Positions 23,110 to 33,689 of a stretch of 64,000 nt of DNA are shown here, one piece after another; the first letter of the stretch is position 1, and each line of letters starts with the position of its first letter. The notes under the pieces were generated by a model. The model saw only the letters and a list, made by a program, of their open reading frames with translations, was not told where the DNA came from and did not search any database. The position numbers were made by a program, and so were the translations under genes. Source of the stretch: Micropterix aruncella (Eukaryota > Arthropoda > Insecta > Lepidoptera > Micropterigidae); contig OX155976.1 of the NCBI GenBank assembly GCA_944548615.1, positions 4,168,442-4,232,441 on the forward strand, given 5' to 3'.

Positions 23110-23406
23110 AGTGTTTAAAACTAAAGACTTTTCCCTTGTACTGCATATAATTTCTCTTTTACTGCATAAATAGTTAAAGAGATAATACGCTCACAAATAA
23201 AACACTCACAAGAAGTCACTCACAAATAACGGTATTATGGTCAAATTGTCATGCAAATACATACATACATATGCAGTAAAAATATAACCCTTCTATTGGC
23301 AGTCAGGAAATAAATCATAGCACTCAGTACTAACCGAACCACACTCATAATTTCATCACAGGTAAAAAGTTTTACCGCCCAACGAAGTGGGCACGGGTCA
23401 GCTAGT

Positions 23407-23545
23407 GTTTTCATACGACGTGAATCATCTTAAAAAGTCACCATTTTGACATAACTTGAATAATTTACCAATAATAATACAGCGGTTTATCTTATCAAAA
23501 GCCTTACTAAGGTCTGTATACACGACGTCCAGTTTGATACCGTGC
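23407..23545 (-). pseudogene. Jockey-type LINE RT fragment
   Basis: The minus strand reads MHGIKLDVVYTDLSKAFDKI followed by NRCIIIGKLFKLCQNGDFL, the palm motif-A region of a Jockey-type LINE reverse transcriptase. Nothing else of the element is present. A tRNA-SINE-like tail begins right next to it. Confidence 0.7.
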
Positions 23546-23715
23546 ATTTCAATCTGTCGATCGAATGCAACAACAAGACACACACTTTACACACACACGT
23601 TACACGCACACATACAAATAAACACTTTACAGTAGGGTTGGTTGTAAAAGATTGTCGGTATGATAATAAACCCGCCCAAGTGACATTTCACAATAAAGAG
23701 TAGGAACAAACAAAG
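23546..23715 (+). repeat. SINE body fragment
   Basis: The segment from CTGTCGATCGAATGCAACAA to the ACAATAAAGAGTAGG region matches the body and tail of the SINE at 25537-25825. The tRNA-like head is missing. Confidence 0.75.
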
Positions 23716-23770
23716 CAATAGCAATAATAATATATTAATAAAAACCCATTTTAAAACCTGAAAATGTTCA

Positions 23771-24442
23771 ACTAGGGTTGTCGACTACAGCGGGCGAGCC
23801 CGTCACCTCAGGAAGTTTTAACGATTAGTCGTTCTATCTCCCTGGAGTGAGCGCAGAAGACTTGAGGACAAAACAGTCCACTGTCTAGTTACGCCACAAG
23901 CCCGTAAGAGGTCAACGCCTTAACCGCGAGATAGCCAGGAGTGTTACCCGGCGGGCCTACACTCACGCCCTTACTTCCAATTGTGACCAGATTACTCCGG
24001 TCTCTCGATTGGCTACGAGTTCAAGGTCGCTTGCGCGGTCCTCTCCCTTACGAAGCGGTAAAACGGTGTTTACCCAATCTATCGCGGACCACAGCGTCCT
24101 TTGCCCGGCTGTTCACCCAGGATCGGGTAGCCGATGGTCATTTCAAGAGCAGTCGCTGTAAGGTCCGCAACCACCCCCGCTCTATAGGAAACAGTACTGC
24201 TTCCAGACTCCCCCGACTGTTAGTCAGAGTGCACAGTCGATTGGCTTACGCCGCACGGTGCGCAGTCCGTCCAGGAGCGCCAGAAGGTTGATTTCCAAGG
24301 GAAACTAACCATAAGGCCAGAGTCCTACCCAGGCTCGCACTCCATGCGTGGAGGCCGTCGGATAGGTGTTGACCCGTGAGTGTGACCAACCCTGAACAGA
24401 ATGGGTCTTCGTGGTCAACTCAGCAAGGGCCCATTAACACCC
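23771..24442 (+). mobile_element. GC-rich 0.67-kb element, intact copy
   Basis: It is flanked by CCTGAAAATGTTCA (23757-23770) and CCTGAAAATGATCA (24443-24456), a 14-bp target duplication with one mismatch. It starts ACTAGGGTTGTCGACTACAG and ends GGGCCCATTAACACCC. The plus-strand frame 23941-24291 encodes 116 residues (MLPGGPTLTPLLP start, RPGAPEG end) shared with other copies. It has no terminal inverted repeat and no poly-A tail. Confidence 0.85.
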
Positions 24443-24810
24443 CCTGAAAATGATCAATGACGGACTTGAAATCTAGTTTTAATAATTGCCTATTTAAACC
24501 CACTTTCGGAACGATGTCCGTGTCATCCACTAGCCGTCTCCGCCAATCACGCCGCCACGTGTCGAATAGGAAATGACTTAATAGCCTTACCCCATCCAAT
24601 CGTGCCGTAGGTGCTTTGCCCTCGGTATCGCAGCATACCACGCTCAAGTGCGCTACGGGCGCTGCCATAATTATTACTAAGCGGAGTCTACCCTTCCCCT
24701 AATCGAATCGGCGATAAGCCTGATAGGAGGAATTGTGCTGGCCGACAAATTAATATGTTGATGAGCTCATAAAAAAGTGAATTTGACAGTTGTTTTGCAA
24801 TACAATAAGC
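24443..24810. other. Unassigned, possible minus-strand frame
   Basis: A minus-strand frame at 24420-24668 includes RRRLVDDTDIVPKVGLNRQL, which I do not recognise. Its end runs into the GC-rich element, so it is probably not an intact gene. Confidence 0.3.
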
Positions 24811-25240
24811 CAGTGTTTTTCAACTAGTGGGCCGCGACCCCCTGGGGGGTCGCGAAGAGACTTCTGTGGGGTCGCAGGCTATCTAAAAATACAAATCAAA
24901 AATATTACAAAATCTTTATATGCAAATATGTAAATATTTACAGTTTCGGAAAAGAAACATATTAATTTTGTGTTTTTTGCTATATCTTTTACAAAGCATT
25001 ATGTTGATCTAAGATGGAAACAGGTAAGCACAGGTTCGAAAGTTAAAAATAGTTAAAACTATGTGGTTTTCGCCATTGTTTTTAAAAAAAAAACATTGAA
25101 TACTTACAGTTACAGCTGTGGGCGAGACTGAGGGGGTCGAGAAATCTAAGTTACAGTCTAAGAGGGGGTGGGGGGGGGGTCACGTAAGAATTATTTTTTT
25201 CTAAAGGGGTTTCCTATTTAAAAAAGGTTGACAAACACTG
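24811..25240. mobile_element. Non-autonomous hAT element (MITE)
   Basis: The ends are CAGTGTTTTTCAAC and its near-complement GTTGACAAACACTG. They are flanked by a perfect 8-bp target duplication, CAATAAGC, at 24803-24810 and 25241-25248. The inside is rich in GGTCGCG-like motifs seen in ZBED-type hAT elements. It has no coding capacity. Confidence 0.9.
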
Positions 25241-25309
25241 CAATAAGCAATACAATTCAGTTCTACTTGAGCAAGTAGGCATTCCTACACTTTTGGATGA
25301 GTATTGTCA

Positions 25310-26140
25310 AAACCTAAACATTTTGCTTATTTGATTCTGTCACCCAACTAAGACTAGCCCGTTCTAGGGTGGACAGTTAAATTATGTAAAAGTTTTATTA
25401 AAATGCTAATAACACTAATTTGCCCTAAAATGTGGTCCTCAAAGAATAATAAAAATTAAAAAAAATATATTAAATAAAACGCAATTCCATTATATAATCG
25501 GCATTAAATGGAACATTCTCCATATTATACAAACTTACACGACCCGGTGGCATAGTGGTTAGGTCGTCTGATCTTACATTGTAACGTTCCGATTCGATTC
25601 CCGACTGGGTCACCATTTTCCGTTGTGATAAAATTAACGGAATTGCATTTTCAATTCTGTCGATCGAATGCAATAACAAGACACACACATACATGTAAAC
25701 ACTTCATGGTAGGATTGGTTGTAAGAGATTGTCGTATGACAATAATAACCCGCCCATTGTGAAATTTCACAATATAGACTATAAATAAACAAATAAACAA
25801 ATGAAAAGAGAATGACAAACATCATAGTACAAACTAAAATAAAGAAAAAATAAAGATATAAGTAAGAAAATAATGAAAAGTCATTAATATTTAATATAGG
25901 TATGTTAAGTAATATAAGATTTGTTATAAAATTACCTAGTCAAAAAAAAAAACATCCACTCTCAATACAATATATACCCAACAACAAAGTTAAATATTTT
26001 TTGGTAATAAGTTCAATGTTTAAATATATTCAAGATACATATTTAAAAATATATTAATAATTTGTGCACCTAAGTTTCATTAAACTAAACTAAATTTCAT
26101 TAAACTCTAACATTTGATGTATGACTCGGTAACCATCTCT
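25310..26140 (-). repeat. Interspersed repeat split by a SINE
   Basis: The stretches 25310-25500 and 25860-26130 match the reverse complement of 56040-56530, for example ATTTGCCCTAAAATGTGGTC and GTGCACCTAAGTTTCATTA. The middle is occupied by the SINE. The class is unknown. Confidence 0.7.
25537..25825 (+). mobile_element. tRNA-derived SINE
   Basis: The head GACCCGGTGGCATAGTGGTT fits the pol III A box (TGGCATAGTGG), and GATTCGATTCCCG fits the B box with one change. The body (TCGATCGAATGCAATAACAA) is shared with 23546-23715. A candidate target duplication is TACAAACT before 25537 and after 25825. It was probably mobilised by a LINE in trans. Confidence 0.75.
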
Positions 26141-26980
26141 ACTTAGTAGGTGGTCCAACTCGCCCATACAGTGTGGGAGAGATAGACCAAAAGGCTATGA
26201 AAGAAAAATTACGCTCCACGAAAAAGTGGTTCATCTCTCCTCGATTTACCCTATTATACTTCACTCTTACATTCACTTACCTACTTCACTCTTTCTTCAT
26301 AGTATATTCTAAGCAGAATACTAAGAGACATTTGGGGTTCACCCATGTCCTAAAAGTAGGACTACGTGCAGGCTATCGGCTATCCCATCATCATCATCAT
26401 ATCCCATCGTCATCATCATCATTATCATCGTTCTCATTGCGCAATCACAGTTTATGCATCGCGACAGCTCAGGTGGCGGAGCCCTTGAATGAATTATCCT
26501 TCCAGTTCGTTGATTTCACATTCGCAAATGCCTTATTGTAAACGAGTATTATAGCGGAGACGATCTCGGGATAGAATGTATTGAGCGCGTGCGGCCATGC
26601 GGAAATAATACCACTATTGTCGGGGGCGAAGGCCGTGAGCCATTCTTGGCTCGTTATTGAGTTCACTCTCGACGAGACAGGTACATGCGCACGGAAAATT
26701 TAATAAGTGAAATGTGCAGAAGATATCAAATTATAGACAGGGAGCACGTTGCAGATTATTATACAATAAAAAATACGTCCCTATCTCTAGCATAGGGTTG
26801 CCATACGTCTCGGTACACTGGGACATGTCACCGGTTTACAAACTCTGTCCCGCGAAATAAATGAGACTCGGTATTTTTCAAAAATCGAGAGCAACGGGCG
26901 TGTCGGCGGACAGCGGCAGTGCGAGGGTGAGATTGCAATGGCCAATTCAATTTTTTGGATGAATCTCACAACCTCTCCAC
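26141..26980. other. Mostly unassigned; CAT-rich tract and hAT-like end
   Basis: A short CAT-repeat run lies at 26389-26430. At 26794 the sequence TAGGGTTGCCATACGTC resembles a hAT-type terminal repeat, but I found no partner end. The plus-strand frame at 26173-26541 (serine- and histidine-rich) reflects the repeat. Confidence 0.4.
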
Positions 26981-27666
26981 CAGCGATTATTAACCTCGGG
27001 TCGCGACCCAAATTCGGGTCGCGAGAGGTATTGGGTTGGGTCGCGGAAATCCCCCAAACGACTTTAAAGAAGTGGTAAAACTTGACGTTTTTAATTGCGA
27101 ATATTTTTATTTTGTATTGATAGGTCGATCGATGTCACTAAACTAGTATAGTGACAATTATTACTAGTCACAGAACAAGGACTAAAGGCTGTGTTACTGC
27201 CATCTATTGTCCGTTCACAATCGCTACATGTTAGTTCTGTTCTGAGCAATGAAGCTGAAAAAACCCTGCTACCATTCTTAACTACTTATTTATGTGAAGC
27301 GGGATTGTCATGCCTTGCTGTTATGAATAATAAGTACAGGGATAGGTTGAATCCTCATATGCGGTGTGCACTTTCTATAAACATAACTCCACTTGTACAT
27401 GATCTTTGCTCAAAAATACAACACCAGTAGTCACTAATTATTTTGCTGTAATTTTTTAACTACTTTAATGCTGAATTGTCTGATTTTAATACAAAACATT
27501 TAAATAAAGTTGTTATTTCTAATTTTACAACTACATCCTATAAAATTACATAATATATCGTTTTAGCACCTGTCACTGGAAAATAAAATAAAAAATTAGA
27601 TTAGGGTCGCGTACTTCAAATATATTCGTACTTTGGGTCGCCAGCCAAAAAGGTTAAGAACCGCTG
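26981..27666 (+). mobile_element. hAT deletion derivative with hATC piece
   Basis: The terminal repeats CAGCGATTATTAACC and the complement of GGTTAAGAACCGCTG are flanked by an exact 8-bp target duplication CTCTCCAC at 26973-26980 and 27667-27674. The frame ending at 27430 reads EKTLLPFLTTYLCEAGLSCL, then NKYRDRLNPHMRCALS, the C-terminus of ZBED5/GTF2IRD2-type hAT transposases. Only this last part remains in 686 bp. Confidence 0.9.
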
Positions 27667-27702
27667 CTCTCCACAATAGCAGGATGTAGGAAAGATGATA
27701 AT

Positions 27703-27957
27703 TTATCTACAATAAAGGCATATTTTGCATATATCTTTGCGAATCTTGACTCGTACATCTGGTTTGGTGAAAATGGCAGAACCTCCCCTAATGCGTTCTG
27801 TTCTTGAGAAGCTATTGTCTAATACATAACCAGAAATGTTTACAATGTATTTTTCTTCTTCCTTAAACCACGATTCACTTATGCAGAAAATATCGACATT
27901 TTTCTCTTCGAGCGCCAATCCAGCATCAAACGTTATATTTTGAATTCCTTGCATGTT
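27703..27957 (-). pseudogene. LINE endonuclease fragment
   Basis: The minus strand gives VDIFCISESWFKEEE and then RGGSAIFTKPDVRVKI, a part of the AP-type endonuclease domain at the start of LINE ORF2. It is a short piece; no reverse transcriptase follows. Confidence 0.65.
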
Positions 27958-28065
27958 TTGATGGACGATTTTTAGGGTACATTTTTTGCAATTTCCGGCA
28001 GCTATCTCTTTTTTTCTTCTCCAATTCTCGCACTTCGTTTTTTGGCGCCGGCATAGCTATTACAG

Positions 28066-28269
28066 ATGGTTTCTATGAAGAAATATCATACCTTAAGGAT
28101 TTCATGTAAAAGCGAAAAGATAACGACCAAAAAATACATGCATGATAAATGGTTGAATATATTTCATGAAATTGAAGTTTCGGAGAGGAAATGCAATTTA
28201 ATTGTGATGAGTCAATATTTATACGACATACCTGGTCATAATGCGAATGTTGAGAGAATCTTTTCCTAA
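28066..28269 (+). pseudogene. hAT transposase fragment
   Basis: The end of this frame, YLYDIPGHNANVERIFS, matches the stretch that precedes the hATC dimerisation domain in some hAT transposases. The frame ends at a TAA directly after it. Confidence 0.6.
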
Positions 28270-28569
28270 GTAGTTACCCAGTGGAGCAAAGTTGAAAAAC
28301 GGCCGTTATTTTGAGTCCGCTGGGCCAAATATGTCGGAACGGCGGGTCAAATCGACTATTTTGGTCTAAAAAATACGAGTGCAAAAGGATTTGCTTTTAT
28401 CACAATTTGCAGTTTTTGTTATTTGCAATTTGCTATGAGCAATAAAATGATAAAATGCGGCTTACTTCGCTTTGGCGGGCGACCGTCTGTTCAGCGTTAT
28501 CAATGTATGCGATTTACTCATACATACGTGAGTGGCCGCTGCCGGCAAGCGTAAATTACCTAAATTTGT

Positions 28570-29044
28570 GTAACGGCATAGGCTCAGGACCCTCTTAAGG
28601 AACTTATTGATTTATTGCTGATAAAATTCAATAGTCTTGCATCCAGTTTTCCGGAGGTAATAACAGCATGCCTTTTATTCTTGACCCTTCCAGTTACAAC
28701 TGAAACTGCTAAAAGTAGTTTTTCAAAATTAAAACTGATAAAAAAATACCTAAGAACTTCGATGGGACATGAACGTCTGTCAGACCTGTTATTGTTGTCC
28801 ATAGAGGCAGAAATTTTAGAAAAACTAAAGTCATCATCAGCTATAAATGATTTAATAAATCAGTTTGCCGAAAAAAGGCAAGGAGAGTGTATATTTAATT
28901 TGAATTGTTTGTAAAAGATGAATAAATATTTCTTTTAATTTTATGCAAACATTTTTTTTTCTTTTGTGAGAAATATTTACCCTTCCTAAGGGCCCCCATA
29001 CAAATTTTTATACGGGGCCACGCCAAGGCACGCTACGCCACTGT
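28570..29044 (+). pseudogene. hAT transposase 3' end with TIR
   Basis: The frame up to 28914 contains LPVTTETAKSSFSKLKLIKK followed by YLRTSMGHERLSDLLLLSIE, the hATC domain. About 100 bp later the sequence ends GCTACGCCACTG, whose complement (CAGTGGCGTAGC) is a hAT-type terminal repeat. A second similar end, GTTACGCCACTG, lies at 29233-29244. The 5' part is missing. Confidence 0.75.
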
Positions 29045-29249
29045 TCATGCCATGTATTATAAAAAAATATGAATAAATACATTTCTAGAATGACTTATGT
29101 CTTGATTTGCACTCTGCAAAATCATCGATCAGTGTTGAGACATCCGTTTGTTAGTAGAGTTGGATGGAACGTCGATCGTAACGAAAGTTTCATTTTGGGC
29201 CTAGGTGCGCCGCACCGGCTGCAACGGCTTAGTTACGCCACTGAATCTT

Positions 29250-29841
29250 GACATAGCTTATTGGCATATCTTTGTATTGGTTTATTTTAAATCTAACTTT
29301 ATTACTTCGATAAGTACTGTACGATGATAATTAAAAAATAGGTTATCAAACGGTCGGCTCTCAGATATATCTATAGTAATAAGTCGGACATTTATGCATA
29401 CATTGTTTTTTAAGCCAGTGTCATAATTCAAGACTATTTTAACTTATTCTATTATGTTTTATATTTCTAAATTTAATAGGAAAAGCTTTTTCTATCATAA
29501 CTAGCTATCTTTTACTCAAGCTCTATACAATTTACGTTCGCCTTATTCTCTAATATACCTACCAGGTATAGAATCCATACTTTAAGAAAGATCTCTTCTG
29601 TTCTATAATTCTACTATTGGTATTACCCTATGATGCCCGAGTTATATCCGTTCTCAATTAATACTTATGTATACCAGTGGCGTGCTCAGGGTTGGTGAAT
29701 GGGGCAAGCCCGGCATACATTTTTGTGTTTTTTACGCTTTTTATAGTAAACAAATGATCTTCTACCGCATTTCGACTCGCCGATATCTAGATGCGCTGTG
29801 CGATGTTTCCCGCCATTTTAACTGTCATATATCTTTACATA
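29250..29841. other. No recognisable gene
   Basis: The stretch is AT-rich. At 29674 it holds CCAGTGGCGTGCTCAGGGTT, which looks like the left end of a hAT element, but I could not find the right end. Confidence 0.4.
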
Positions 29842-30010
29842 GGCCCTACGTTGGGCGCCAATTCATGTAATACATTACCATATTATGTGTTGGAAACGAT
29901 CGGTTGTGAGATTTTCACTACTGAATTACATGCCGGCATTTGCCGTTATCCCGCTAGAATTATAGCAAAAGTAATAAATTGTTATTAATCATTACATTTA
30001 ACAAACCTTT
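29842..30010 (-). repeat. LTR edge with tRNA-Lys primer site
   Basis: In minus orientation 29860-29842 reads TGGCGCCCAACGTAGGGCC, nearly the tRNA-Lys1,2 primer-binding site. It follows TGTATTACATGAAT, where an LTR end (TTACA) would be expected. The presumed LTR extends to higher coordinates, with an unclear start. No coding part of the retroelement remains. Confidence 0.5.
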
Positions 30011-30586
30011 ATTCTTAAATCGCGCCGTTTTCGCGCCAAATTCCTATAATTACAGCTAAAGCTGTAATCGTCAGGCGATTATATTTTCCCGAATATTTGC
30101 ATTCAATTTGGTGGCGTGTCGCCGTCGCATAGAGGAGCTGTGTGCGCCCTCCCTTACATTCGGATTACACTATTAATAATATGTTTGCTCGTAATTTGAG
30201 GTTAAGTGTTGAGAGGGGGGAGCTGTGCGGTGATCAAGTCGTAAAAAAATACGAAAAATAAATTTAAAAGAGTAGGTAATTTTTGGGAGCTATTGTTAGT
30301 ATATTCTTAGATACAAGTCCGATTATAGTGGAAAACGTGAACATATTTTTTGAACAGCAAATAATCAATATGACGTTGTTTTAAAAAAATATATTTTTTT
30401 CAATATTTGTAATTTCAATTTAGCTGTAATTTAATATTTAATCAAAACTATTATAATAATAAATAAATGATGTGAACAAAACAATAAATGAGCAGTTTTT
30501 GTATGTAATTAAATTAGGTAGGTATGGTGAAAAAACTCGGTTGTTTCACTCCAAGACTTTCCCGGCAAGACTTCCAAGAATCAACA
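30011..30586. other. AT-rich stretch, no gene seen
   Basis: It may include the far part of the LTR remnant and otherwise nothing recognisable. Confidence 0.4.
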
Positions 30587-31163
30587 ACTAGAACTCTCGA
30601 CTACAGCGAGCGAACCCGTCACCTCAGGAAGTCTCTCGTGAAGTGAGCGTAGAAGACTTATGACAAAACACATGCCCGTAAGAAGACAACGCCTCACCGC
30701 GAGATAGCCAGGTATGTTGCTCGCGCTCTCACCAGTTGCAACCAGATTACTCCGGTCTCACGACTGGTTACGAGTTCGAGGTCGCTTGTGCGGTCCTCTC
30801 CCTTACGTAGCGGCGAAACGGTGTCTACCGAATTTATCGCGGACCACGGCATCCTTTGCCCGGCTGTTCACCCGGAATCGGGTAGCCGATGGTCGTTTCA
30901 AGAGCAGTCGCCGTAAGGTGAACAACTACCCCCGCTCTATAGAAGACAGTACTGTTTACAAACTCCCCCGACTGTTAGTCAGAATGCACAATCGATGTTC
31001 TGACGCCGCACGGTGCGCAAACCGTTCAGGAGCGCCAGAAGATTGAGTCATGCCAGGGCTCGCACTTCATGCGTGGAGGCCGCCGGTTGGGTGTTGACCC
31101 GTGAGTGTGACCGACCCTGAAGAAATAGGTCTTCGTGGCCTACTCCAACAGCCCATTAGCTCC
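30587..31163 (+). mobile_element. GC-rich element, diverged copy
   Basis: It starts ACTAGAACTCTCGACTAC and ends GCCCATTAGCTCC. It is shortened by internal deletions relative to 23771-24442. The central frame (30714-31046) stays open for 110 codons and still reads CLPNLSRTTASFARLFTRN. No target duplication is visible. Confidence 0.8.
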
Positions 31164-31301
31164 TTAATATAGAGTTCAGAAAATATAAAAAAGTGTTCAA
31201 AATGTGCTACGCGAACACGGGTTAAACCTTGACATTTTTGAAACATAGTCTCCTGAGAGGCCATGTAAGCGGTAAGATTAATAATAGTTTAAGATTCTTG
31301 T

Positions 31302-33244
31302 ACCTGTCGAATCGCCTTACTTGACGGGGAGAGGATATCCTTACTTGAGACAAAACTTCGATTACATTTTGATTGAATTTATTTCCACTTTTCAAAAACT
31401 TGCCATTCTTACTGTTACTGTCATCGGAACCTTCAAGCGTATAAGTTGTTTGTGCTCATATTTTTTTCTTTTTTTTGAAGACCTTTTTGGTTATATCAGA
31501 TTACGAAGTCGCGGCACAAAGGTAAGCTTTGTTTTTATCGAAATAAACTTCGAAATATGTCGTGGTGTAGAAAAAGAGACATATTTAGTTAGTGTACTAC
31601 TAAATAAAAACCATATCAACAATATTTGCATTAATGCAGTAATAAAAATATACATTTTTGTAAGGTTTTTGCTTTTTTTAGTGGTAATATTAACTTTTTT
31701 TCAGGTTTTTAAGGTAGTTTTCAAATTCTTTACCGTATATTTTGTAAGAATTGAGAAGATTAACATGCATGCAATTGATTCGGCACCAAAAATTACCATT
31801 AATAAACGATTTCATTTCAATATTTCATTATTTTTTTCAAAATAAAAATAATACGACAGTTTTTTTTCTTTGTATTTTATTCATAACGATTCTTTATAAG
31901 TTTAAAAATATCTCAACGTAAAACATAAGGATCTAACATGATTGTGTCGTGTATTTTTCACGCCTGTCATAGCTGTCAAGTATGGCAACTTTGGCAGCTA
32001 ACATGAGACAGGTGGTTTTTTTTTGTGTGAGAAAACTTAATTTAATATTATATTTCCGTGTTATAGTCAACTTATAGACTTTCACCTGAAAATTGGTTGA
32101 AAGTTTGTTGCCATAATTAAATCCATTGTACATTTATTTTTTCCTTTCGAGCCGCGAGATTCCGCGAGCGCACGTCTTTGAAAGACTATGTATAATTATG
32201 GAAATTTTCGATTTATTATGGCGGCCGACCAAAATATCAATTTCTCCCAAACCGTTGTTGCCTCCATAAGAACTACGTATTTCCTCCGTAATAACTACGT
32301 ATCAACCTCCATAAGAACTACGCCAACCACCGTATCTATATCCACTCGGATAGCAAGGCAGCTCTTATGGCACTAGCCTCGAATACTATTAATTCAAAGC
32401 TAGTGCAAAACTGCGTATCACTACTGAATTCCCTGGGCAAAAAGAACAGGGTAATTCTAAGATGGGTTCGCGAGATGGGTAAGAAATGAAAAAGCCAACG
32501 AACTTGTTAAGACCGGAGCATAGGGAACGTTATGCGGTCCACAACCTTGCTGTGGCGTACCAAAAAGCCTTGCAAACCTAATTCTCAAACAAATATGTTT
32601 AGAACAATCCGTCAACCACTGGAACAACACGCCAGGGTTGAATCAATGCAAAGCGCTAATTAAGGTCTACGACCCTAAGACGGCCCGTGAGGCCTTATCG
32701 CTAAATAGGAACAATCTACGCATACTGGTGAGGGCGCTTACGGGGCATTGTGGCCTCAACAAACACATGTACAACCTCAAGCTCCGAGACACCAAAATGT
32801 GCAGATTCTGCCAAGGGGCAGAGGAAACTCCTCTGCACCTCATGTGCGAATGTGGCCCACTGATGCGTAAAAGATACACCCACTTGGGTGTTCATTACCT
32901 CCAACCTAAGAAGGTAAAACAATCTGGCGCCAAAAGCCTGTTGCGGTTCTTAAATGACAGGAGGCTTAGCGCAGAACTATAGTAGGTGGCGAACACTATA
33001 GATCAGCAATGGTCGCAGTGTTACAAGGCTCATAAAGACCTTACAAAAGCCCCACACAACAAATAAATAAATAAACCGTTGTTGCACTTTAGAATTGTTG
33101 CATATTAAAACTTTAAAATACTAACTTTAGAGTCCGATCGGTCTCAACAAGGCGCAACTGTGCTTTTACGTTTGAGTCCGATCGGTCGTTCTGAGGCTCG
33201 AGGGGTTAAAGTCAAAATTTGACTCAAGTAAGGCGACTCGACGG
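31302..33244. other. Possible TIR-bounded segment
   Basis: The left end GTCGAATCGCCTTACTTGA (31306-31324) and the right end, whose complement is GTCGAGTCGCCTTACTTGA, form a 19-bp inverted repeat with one mismatch. No target duplication is clear. The inside is AT-rich, has a LINE remnant nested in it, and carries a 174-codon hydrophobic, low-complexity plus-strand frame at 31321-31845 that resembles nothing I know. Confidence 0.35.
32338..33078 (+). pseudogene. LINE RNase H and Cys-rich C-terminus
   Basis: The first part reads HSDSKAALMALASNTINSKL, an RNase H motif of LINEs. After a frame change, 32638-32982 gives LVRALTGHCGLNKHMYNLKL, then CRFCQGAEETPLHLMCECGP, the terminal Cys/His region common in I- and R1-group LINEs. 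An AAAT-repeat tail is at 33061-33076. It is 5' truncated. Confidence 0.75.
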
Positions 33245-33689
33245 TAAAAGTTTAAAGAAATTCAAAAGATTTTCAGTTTAAAAAAGTACAAACGACAAAC
33301 GAATACCAAAACTAGTATATTGATAAGTACCCTGCGTACACTGGCTAAACTTTGTACCCTAAGGCCGTACCTTATCATACTTTCAGATGATTCTCTAATT
33401 TACTAAAGTTTTTTTAAAAATTGATATTGAATCGGCGCAGCGTTCCGCCAAAGCAGTATATTATGCCATAGGTATAATATAGCATACCCTCCGAGTCGCG
33501 TCGGCTTTGATTCGTATTCAAACATTCGTATTTCGCATTGGTAGGCAACACAAGGAGTCGTTCATTTGATGGAAAATGAGTTTGGTGGTCGTGACAGCGA
33601 TTACCACGGCTGCGGCCATGGCGTTGCCAGCAACACAAAAATCTTTAAGAGTTCAGATTGAAATTGTTTGAATCTTCGATCACATAATT
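33245..33689. other. No recognisable feature
   Basis: This is AT-rich DNA without a convincing open frame or a repeat shared in the window. Confidence 0.4.

Larger units (their letters stand above)
14553..23404 (-). repeat. Interspersed repeat copy split by Gypsy
   Basis: The pieces 14553-14998 and 23114-23404 together form a reverse complement of 11088-11955, ending GGGCACGGGTCAGCTAG. The join lies exactly at the Gypsy insertion, with AGTG duplicated on each side. The repeat is therefore older than the Gypsy element. Confidence 0.85.

Noticed and set aside
25537..25615. Functional tRNA gene
   Set aside because: A and B boxes are present, but the body and tail continue as a SINE shared with 23546-23715, and no proper acceptor stem is seen.
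31321..31845. 174-codon plus-strand frame with hydrophobic stretches
   Set aside because: Low-complexity AT-rich sequence, no recognisable domain, no splice or promoter evidence; mentioned only within a candidate TIR segment.
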